Source: Listeria cossartiae subsp. cayugensis
GTDB lineage: Bacteria; Bacillota; Bacilli; Lactobacillales; Listeriaceae
NCBI RefSeq assembly: GCF_014229095.1
Contig: NZ_JAARZC010000001.1
Location: 992,001 to 1,056,000, forward strand
DNA length: 64,000 bases
Direction of reading: 5' to 3'
Positions 58,159 through 64,000 of this stretch are shown piece after piece. The notes beneath the pieces are model-generated. The model had not been told where the DNA came from and searched no databases. It worked only from the letters and a program-made list of their open reading frames with translations. The number at the start of each line of letters is the position of its first letter. The first letter of the stretch is position 1. The position numbers and the translations under genes were made by a program.

Positions 58159-59040
58159 TTGCAAGATTTAAGCCTTTTTCTAGAACAGTACAAAAAAGTA
58201 ATCGATGAGTCGCTTTTTAAAGAAATAAACACACGAAATATTGAGCCTAAATTAAAAGAGTCGATGTTGTATTCTGTTCAAGCAGGTGGAAAACGAATAC
58301 GGCCAATGCTTGTTTTTGCAACGTTACAAGCTTTGAAAGTAAATCCGCTTTTAGGCGTAAAAACAGCAACTGCTTTAGAAATGATTCATACGTATAGTTT
58401 AATTCATGATGATTTACCGGCAATGGATAATGATGATTATCGCCGCGGGAAATGGACAAATCACAAAATTTATGGCGATGCGACAGCTATTTTAGCAGGA
58501 GACGCTTTACTTACGCTGGCATTTTCAATTTTAGCGGAGGATGACAATTTATCATTTGAGACGCGTTTAGCTCTGATTAAGGAAATTAGTTTCAGTAGTG
58601 GCGCAGAAGGCATGGTCGGCGGACAACAAGCAGATATGGAAGCTGAAAACAAACAAGTCTCACTAGAAGAGTTATCATCTATTCATGCACGGAAAACAGG
58701 GGAATTATTAATTTTCGCAGTAACTTCTGCCGCGAAAATTGCCGAAGCTGCCCCGGAGCAAACAAAACGATTACGAATTTTTGCGGAAAATATTGGTATC
58801 GGTTTTCAAATTAGCGACGATATTTTAGATGTAATTGGCGATGAAACAAAAATGGGTAAAAAGACAGGGGTGGATGCTTTTCTGAATAAAAGTACCTATC
58901 CCGGATTACTCACGCTAGATGGTGCCAAAAGGGCTTTAAACGAGCATGTTTCAATTGCAAAGTCAGCGCTTTCAGGACATGATTTTGATGATGAAATTTT
59001 GTTGCAACTTGCTGATTTAATCGCACTTAGAGAAAATTAA
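58159..59040 (+). CDS. ispA: Farnesyl diphosphate synthase
   Basis: Builds farnesyl diphosphate from IPP and DMAPP; feeds UppS. 293 aa, trans-prenyltransferase fold. First aspartate-rich motif HDDLPAMDNDDYRRGK (DDx4D), second ISDDILD; also AGGKRIRPML near the N-terminus and GGQQADME. Start is TTG at 58159, with GGATGGTGA overlapping the end of xseB. It ends the accB-ispA gene run. Confidence 0.95.
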   Translation: MQDLSLFLEQYKKVIDESLFKEINTRNIEPKLKESMLYSVQAGGKRIRPMLVFATLQALKVNPLLGVKTATALEMIHTYSLIHDDLPAMDNDDYRRGKWTNHKIYGDATAILAGDALLTLAFSILAEDDNLSFETRLALIKEISFSSGAEGMVGGQQADMEAENKQVSLEELSSIHARKTGELLIFAVTSAAKIAEAAPEQTKRLRIFAENIGIGFQISDDILDVIGDETKMGKKTGVDAFLNKSTYPGLLTLDGAKRALNEHVSIAKSALSGHDFDDEILLQLADLIALREN

Positions 59041-59093
59041 TCATAATTATCTAGTAATTTCAAAAAATTTTCACATATATAATTCAATTTGAT

Positions 59094-59122
59094 TTGCTTT
59101 TCCTAAAATACCGTGTTATACT
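59094..59122 (+). promoter_or_regulatory. cspA: cspA promoter
   Basis: TTGCTT (59094-59099) and TATACT (59117-59122) with 17-nt spacer. RNA start near 59129 leaves a 5' untranslated region of about 110 nt, a typical length for cold-shock genes. Confidence 0.7.
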
Positions 59123-59174
59123 AATGTAAGATTATTTTTGTGGGTGAAAGATACGATTGTGAACAACTTTCCAT

Positions 59175-59439
<265 letters not shown>

Positions 59440-59457
59440 TTCTATTTTTTGAATAAG

Positions 59458-59491
59458 AAAAAGCAAATCATTTCGGTGATTTGCTTTTTTA
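59458..59491 (+). terminator. cspA terminator
   Basis: AAAAAGCAAATCA pairs with TGATTTGCTTTTTT around TTTCGG, ending in a T tract. Confidence 0.9.
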
Positions 59492-59516
59492 TTTGCCTAA
59501 AACTACTTTACCTTGT

Positions 59517-59545
59517 TTGGTTTAACGGCAATTGTTTGCTATAAT
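59517..59545 (+). promoter_or_regulatory. dxs: dxs promoter
   Basis: TTGGTT (59517-59522), 17-nt spacer, TATAAT (59540-59545) preceded by TG-C, an extended -10. The leader holds a small CGCAT/ATGCG hairpin near 59580. Confidence 0.7.
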
Positions 59546-59620
59546 AAGAACAATTAATCGAGAAAAAAGACCTTGCACGCATTCATGCGAGCGACTCTTT
59601 GGAAAGTGAGTTGTTTTTAT

Positions 59621-61435
59621 TTGGATCTTTTAAAGATAAAGGATCCCTCCTTTATTAAGCAGTTGGATATACAAGAATTAGAAGCGCTTGCGGCAGATAT
59701 ACGCACTTTTTTAATTACTTCTACTTCCAAATCAGGTGGGCACATTGGCCCGAATCTTGGTGTGGTAGAACTAACGATCGCGCTGCATTATACTTTTAAT
59801 AGTCCGATAGATAAATTTATTTGGGATGTTGGTCACCAGTCTTATGTGCACAAAATCCTAACTGGAAGAGCGAATCAGTTTGATACATTGCGCCAGCACG
59901 GTGGTTTAGACGGATTTCCGAAGCGAAAAGAATCTGTACATGATGTATTTGAAACAGGCCACAGCTCGACTTCTTTGTCGGCAGCTGCTGGGATGGTTAT
60001 TGCGAGAGATATAAAAAAAGAAGCCTTTTATGTAGTTCCTGTAATTGGTGATGGTGCGCTGACTGGCGGAATGGCCTTAGAAGCCTTGAATCATATAGGT
60101 GATATGGGCAAAGATATGATTGTGATTTTAAATGATAATGATATGTCGATTGCACCGAATGTGGGGGCGCTCCACAATGTGCTTGGCAAATTAAGAACGT
60201 CCGATAAACCCCAACGAACAGAAACGTATGTAGGTAGTACTTTTTTTGAAGAATTAGGATTTATGTACCTTGGACCAATTGATGGACATAATTTAGACGC
60301 TATCATTACTAACTTGGAACTTGCTAAACGCACGAAAGGGCCTGTACTCATCCATATCGTCACAAAAAAAGGAAAAGGGTACCAACCTGCCGAATTGGAC
60401 TCTCGTGGCACCTGGCACGGTACAGGGCCGTATAAAGTTGAAACGGGTAGCTTTATTAAACCAGTTAAGCGCGCGCCGTCATGGAGTTCAATTATTAGTA
60501 ATGAATTAATGCGTTTAGCCGAAATCGATGACCGCATTGTAGCGATAACTCCCGCAATGCCGGTTGGATCTAAACTAGAAAAATTTGCGCAAGCTTTCCC
60601 TGAACGATTTTTTGATGTTGGAATTGCTGAACAACATGCGACAACGATGGCGGCCGGTTTAGCAACACAAGGAATGAAACCGTTCCTCGCAATTTATTCG
60701 ACCTTTTTACAGAGAGCTTATGACCAATTAGTTCATGATGTTAGCCGGCAAAAGTTGAATGTCGTTATTGGGATTGATCGAGCTGGACTAGTTGGTGCGG
60801 ACGGCGAAACACATCAAGGTATTTTTGATATTTCGTTTTTGAATAGTATTCCGAATATGACGATTGCGATGCCGAAAGATGAAGCCGAAGCGAGGCAGTT
60901 AATGGATACAGCGTTTGCTTACAATGATGGTCCATTTGCCATTCGTTATCCGCGTGGAAATGGACCTGGCGCCGCATTTGCTGAATCAACCGAACTTATT
61001 CCAGTCGGGCAGTGGGAAACGCTCCTTCAGCCGGTTGATGCCGTTATTTTAACTTTTGGACCAACTATCCAATTAGCACTTAAAGCGGCGAAACAATTAG
61101 AGACAGAAGGGCGCCATGTTGGTGTGATTAATGCGCGCTATATCAAACCGCTAGACGAAGCACTTTTACACCAAATTTTAAAGGAAAAGATTCCCATTTT
61201 AACCGTTGAGGAATCATTATTAAAAGGCGGATTTGGCGCGAGTGTGTTAGAATTTATTGAAGCGAATAATTATACGGATGTTGCGATACACCGAATTGGA
61301 TTGCCAGACGAATTTATTAGCCATGGTTCAGTACAGCTAATACTGGAATCGTTTGGTATATCAACAACTGGAATGGTATTAAAAATAAAAGAAATGCTCG
61401 CACAAAGCGAGAAGTTAAGGGCGAAGAGACTATGA
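59621..61435 (+). CDS. dxs: 1-deoxy-D-xylulose 5-phosphate synthase
   Basis: First enzyme of the MEP pathway; joins pyruvate and glyceraldehyde 3-phosphate with ThDP. About 604 aa. [35 protein letters not shown] (catalytic His), the ThDP motif [15 protein letters not shown] with [14 protein letters not shown], and [16 protein letters not shown] (catalytic Glu) are all present. TTG at 59621, 10 nt after GGAAAGTGAG, is taken as start; the upstream frame from 59573 looks non-coding. Slightly shorter than E. coli Dxs (620 aa). The stop overlaps the next gene by 4 nt. Confidence 0.95.
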   Translation: MDLLKIKDPSFIKQLDIQELEALAADIRTFLITSTSKSGGHIGPNLGVVELTIALHYTFNSPIDKFIWDVGHQSYVHKILTGRANQFDTLRQHGGLDGFPKRKESVHDVFETGHSSTSLSAAAGMVIARDIKKEAFYVVPVIGDGALTGGMALEALNHIGDMGKDMIVILNDNDMSIAPNVGALHNVLGKLRTSDKPQRTETYVGSTFFEELGFMYLGPIDGHNLDAIITNLELAKRTKGPVLIHIVTKKGKGYQPAELDSRGTWHGTGPYKVETGSFIKPVKRAPSWSSIISNELMRLAEIDDRIVAITPAMPVGSKLEKFAQAFPERFFDVGIAEQHATTMAAGLATQGMKPFLAIYSTFLQRAYDQLVHDVSRQKLNVVIGIDRAGLVGADGETHQGIFDISFLNSIPNMTIAMPKDEAEARQLMDTAFAYNDGPFAIRYPRGNGPGAAFAESTELIPVGQWETLLQPVDAVILTFGPTIQLALKAAKQLETEGRHVGVINARYIKPLDEALLHQILKEKIPILTVEESLLKGGFGASVLEFIEANNYTDVAIHRIGLPDEFISHGSVQLILESFGISTTGMVLKIKEMLAQSEKLRAKRL

Positions 61436-62256
61436 CAATAAAAAAAGAACGCGCAGACATTCTGCTAGTAGAACAAGGTTTATTTGAAACAAGAGAAAAA
61501 GCCAAACGCGCTATTATGGCGGGGATTGTTTATCGAAAAGAAGAGCGTGTAGATAAACCGGGAGAAAAAATCCCTGTTGATAGCGAACTTCAAGTAAAAG
61601 GAAAGCAAATGCCATATGTCAGTCGTGGCGGCTTAAAGTTAGAAAAAGCATTACAAGTATTTGATTTCGATGTGAAAGACAAACTGATGCTGGATATTGG
61701 CGCTTCGACAGGTGGTTTTACAGACTGTGCTTTGCAAAATGGAGCAAGACACTCGTATGCCTTAGATGTCGGCTACAATCAATTGGCGTGGAAACTGCGT
61801 AATGATGACCGAGTTACCGTGATGGAAAGAACTAATTTCCGCCATGTGACACCAGCTGACTTTACAGAGGGTTTAGCTGATTTTGCGACGATTGACGTTT
61901 CCTTTATTTCGCTTAAACTGATTTTACCAGTGCTTAGAACGGTGCTTGTGACAGGTGGCGATGTGATGACGCTTATCAAACCACAATTTGAAGCCGGACG
62001 AGAGCAAGTTGGCAAAAAAGGCATTATTCGCGATCCAGCAGTACATGCGTCTGTCGTGGAAAACATTGTTCAATTTGCGCTCGATAATGGTTATGACTTG
62101 ATGGGCCTTGATTTCTCACCTATTACAGGTGGCGAAGGAAACATCGAATTTATCGCGCACCTTAAATGGACTGGCGAAGAAACGGGAACAAGCCATATAG
62201 AACCAGACGCGATTACAAAACTTATCGAAAAAGCACATACTAAATTAGATAAATAA
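61432..62256 (+). CDS. TlyA-family rRNA 2'-O-methyltransferase
   Basis: A 274-aa protein with an N-terminal S4 RNA-binding domain (about 5-65, [24 protein letters not shown] in pattern) and a C-terminal FtsJ-like SAM methyltransferase domain. Motif I is [15 protein letters not shown]; the K-D-K-E-like tetrad includes residues in [15 protein letters not shown] and LIKPQFE. In mycobacteria TlyA modifies 16S and 23S rRNA and determines capreomycin sensitivity; the old name hemolysin is misleading. ATG overlaps the dxs stop. Position dxs-tlyA-argR-recN equals Bacillus dxs-yqxC-ahrC-recN. Confidence 0.93.
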   Translation: MTIKKERADILLVEQGLFETREKAKRAIMAGIVYRKEERVDKPGEKIPVDSELQVKGKQMPYVSRGGLKLEKALQVFDFDVKDKLMLDIGASTGGFTDCALQNGARHSYALDVGYNQLAWKLRNDDRVTVMERTNFRHVTPADFTEGLADFATIDVSFISLKLILPVLRTVLVTGGDVMTLIKPQFEAGREQVGKKGIIRDPAVHASVVENIVQFALDNGYDLMGLDFSPITGGEGNIEFIAHLKWTGEETGTSHIEPDAITKLIEKAHTKLDK

Positions 62257-62261
62257 TGTAT

Positions 62262-62291
62262 ACCGGAAAGCAGCGATGTTTTCCGGTTTTT
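62262..62291 (+). terminator. Terminator after the TlyA gene
   Basis: ACCGGAAA pairs with TTTCCGGT around a 10-nt loop, followed by TTTTTG. Confidence 0.8.
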
Positions 62292-62360
62292 GCTTTTACC
62301 ATGCTATTTTGGCTCATTTTACGATGTATTTTCTATGTATAATGTATTAAAGAAACTTTT

Positions 62361-62378
62361 CTTGCATAAATTTGCACT
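62361..62378. promoter_or_regulatory. argR: Candidate ARG box upstream of argR
   Basis: CTTGCATAAATTTGCACT matches the Bacillus ARG box CATGAATAAAAATKCAAK at 13 of 18 positions and has the TGCA...TGCA dyad. It lies about 70 nt before argR, downstream of a TATAAT-like element at 62337. This suggests autoregulation, weakly. Confidence 0.35.
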
Positions 62379-62446
62379 AAATCCGTGACTTTATGCGTTT
62401 TTTCGGATAAGATGTAAGTAGAAAATTATCGTGAGGTGAAGAAGGA

Positions 62447-62896
62447 ATGAATAAAGGTCATCGTCATATTATTATTCGAGAATTGATTACATCTAATGAG
62501 ATTGACACGCAAGAAGATTTAGTAGAACTTCTATTAGAACGCGATGTTAAAGTTACCCAAGCAACCGTTTCCCGTGATATTAAAGAACTTCATCTTGTCA
62601 AAGTTCCAACACAAACAGGCGGCTACAAATATAGTCTTCCTGCCGATAATAGCTTTAACCCACACCAAAAATTAAAACGCGCTTTGATTGATTGCTTTAT
62701 TGGCATTGATAATGTGCAATTTATGATTATTTTAAAAGTAATGCCAGGTAACGGAAATTCCGTTGGTGCATTAATAGATAACTTGGACTGGCCAGAAAAA
62801 GCTGGAACTATTTGCGGAGATGACACTTGCTTGATTATTTGTCGCTCGGAAGAAAATGCCAAAACATTAACAGATCGTTTTATCGATATGCTTTAA
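62447..62896 (+). CDS. argR: Arginine repressor ArgR/AhrC
   Basis: Arginine-sensing hexameric regulator of arginine synthesis and breakdown. 149 aa. N-terminal winged helix with [17 protein letters not shown] (Ser-Arg DNA contact) and C-terminal hexamer/arginine domain with [11 protein letters not shown]-like [16 protein letters not shown] and [22 protein letters not shown] lies about 9 nt before the ATG. recN follows 22 nt later and is likely cotranscribed. Confidence 0.95.
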
Positions 62897-62918
62897 AATT
62901 TGTTGGAGGTGAAAGATT

Positions 62919-64000
62919 TTGCTTCAAGAAATGACAATTAAAAACTTTGCTATCATCGAATCGCTTTCTTTAACTTTTCAAGAAGGGATGACGGTATTAA
63001 CAGGGGAGACCGGCGCTGGTAAATCAATTATTATTGATGCGCTTGGTCTTCTTGTTGGCGGACGCGGATCAGCTGACTTTATCCGTCACGGCGAGGAACG
63101 CTTGGAACTTCAAGGGTTATTCGGATTAGCAGAGGATAATCACGCTTGCCGCAATGCACTTTTAGAAAATGGGATAGATGCTTCGGATGATATGGTCGTT
63201 TTGGAACGTAGCTTATTTCGGTCAGGGAAAAATAGTTGCCGAATTAACGGAAAACTCGTAACGACCGTTCTCTTGCGCCAAATTGGCTCGAAATTAATAG
63301 ATATCCATAGTCAGCATGAACATCAAGAATTGATGAATGACGAGTTTCATTTATCGTTACTAGATCGTTTTGCTTCTGACAAAATCAAGCCGGCACTAAC
63401 GAAATATCAAACTAATTTTAAAGAATACCAAGCGATTGAAAAAGAATGGAAAAATTGGACGAAAAATGAGCGGGAATTAGCACAGCGACTGGATATGCTT
63501 CGTTTTCAACAACAAGAAATCGAAAATGCCAATTTACAAGCTGGTGAAGAAGATCGCTTATTAGAGCAAAAAAATATTTTAGCTAATTTTGAAAAACTAA
63601 ATGAAAATTTGCAAGGTGCATACGCGGCGATTCAAGGAGAGCCTGGTGGGCTAGAGTTTGTCGGGGAAGCGATGCGCCAAATGGAAACAGCGGCCAGCAT
63701 TCATACCGACTATAAAGCAGTCAGTGAGGCGATTTCGTCTAGTTACTATATGTTAGAAGATAGCATGAGCCAAATTAGACAATCGCTCGACCAGTTAGAA
63801 TTTCAACCAGAAGAACTGAATCAAATTGAATCTCGTTTGAATGACTTAAATCAATTGAAACGCAAATATGGTAAAACAATTGAAGATATCATTCAATACG
63901 AACAAGAAATCAGCAGCGAAATGGAAAAACTAACGGACAGTGAATCGCATGTCGGCCACTTAGAGACAAAATTAGCAACACTCAAAACGGAACTAACCAA
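62919..64000 (+). CDS. recN: DNA repair protein RecN (3' end beyond window)
   Basis: SMC-like ATPase that acts early in double-strand break repair. The first 360 residues are visible. Start is TTG at 62919 (LQEMTIKNFAIIESL) with GGAGGTGAAAG upstream. Walker A is GETGAGKS (about residues 31-38), followed by a head region with SQHEHQELMN (the RecN Q-loop-like motif) and a long coiled coil from about 165. The frame is open to the last base. Confidence 0.95.
   Translation, partial: MLQEMTIKNFAIIESLSLTFQEGMTVLTGETGAGKSIIIDALGLLVGGRGSADFIRHGEERLELQGLFGLAEDNHACRNALLENGIDASDDMVVLERSLFRSGKNSCRINGKLVTTVLLRQIGSKLIDIHSQHEHQELMNDEFHLSLLDRFASDKIKPALTKYQTNFKEYQAIEKEWKNWTKNERELAQRLDMLRFQQQEIENANLQAGEEDRLLEQKNILANFEKLNENLQGAYAAIQGEPGGLEFVGEAMRQMETAASIHTDYKAVSEAISSSYYMLEDSMSQIRQSLDQLEFQPEELNQIESRLNDLNQLKRKYGKTIEDIIQYEQEISSEMEKLTDSESHVGHLETKLATLKTELT

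Overview
The window is a low-GC Firmicutes chromosome segment that I read as Listeria, closest to the L. monocytogenes group. The basis is remembered gene order (glnA, an arsB-like gene, lexA, yneA, tkt ... pyrH, frr, uppS ... polC, rimP, nusA ... rpsO, pnp ... comG, gcvT ... efp, accBC ... dxs, argR, recN), the wording of the proteins, frequent TTG/GTG starts and strong GGAGG ribosome binding sites. I could not run a database search, so species level is inference. Nearly all of it is core genome: no rRNA, tRNA, insertion sequence, prophage or CRISPR array was seen.

Layout. 1-7.4 kb: 3' part of glnA, an ArsB-family transporter, an acetyltransferase-lexA pair facing the SOS gene yneA and ynzC, then tkt and yneF. 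7.4-11.5 kb: a minus-strand run of five tightly packed genes, the only clearly accessory part. It holds an orphan 124-aa protein, a compact SNF2-type helicase, an IbrA-like PP-loop/DUF3440 protein, an IbrB-like ParB-fold protein and a SAM methyltransferase. 11.8-23.5 kb: pyrH-frr, then uppS-cdsA-dxr-rseP-proS-polC. 23.5-33.7 kb: the rimP-nusA-ylxR-ylxQ-infB-ylxP-rbfA operon, truB, ribF, rpsO and pnp. 33.8-40.9 kb: a second RsgA-type GTPase, two small membrane proteins, rpmG, a 5-formyl-THF cyclo-ligase gene, gluP, yqgQ, glcK and a YqgU-like gene. 40.9-44.7 kb: the comG pseudopilus operon on the minus strand, with comGD broken by a frameshift. 45.0-49.1 kb: glycine riboswitch and gcvT-gcvPA-gcvPB. 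49.2-59.0 kb: yqhL/yqhP/yqhQ, aminopeptidase, efp, then accB-accC-yqhY-nusB-folD-xseA-xseB-ispA. 59.0-64 kb: cspA, dxs-tlyA, argR and the 5' part of recN.

How the genes work together. Isoprenoid synthesis is spread over the window: dxs and dxr open the MEP pathway, ispA makes farnesyl diphosphate and uppS extends it to the cell-wall lipid carrier. Translation and RNA turnover dominate the centre (frr, proS, rimP, infB, rbfA, truB, rpsO, rpmG, efp, pnp, nusA, nusB). One-carbon metabolism links gcvT/PA/PB, folD and the cyclo-ligase. The SOS response is represented by lexA, yneA and recN.

Most worth a second look: the IbrB-IbrA-SNF2-orphan cassette (with a possible methyltransferase member); a 160-nt nested inverted repeat forming the pnp leader; the comGD frameshift; a pair of ComK-like AT-boxes at 18-bp spacing before comGA; a single-aptamer glycine riboswitch; mutually exclusive hairpins over the cspA ribosome binding site; and an 18-codon ORF ahead of the second rsgA.
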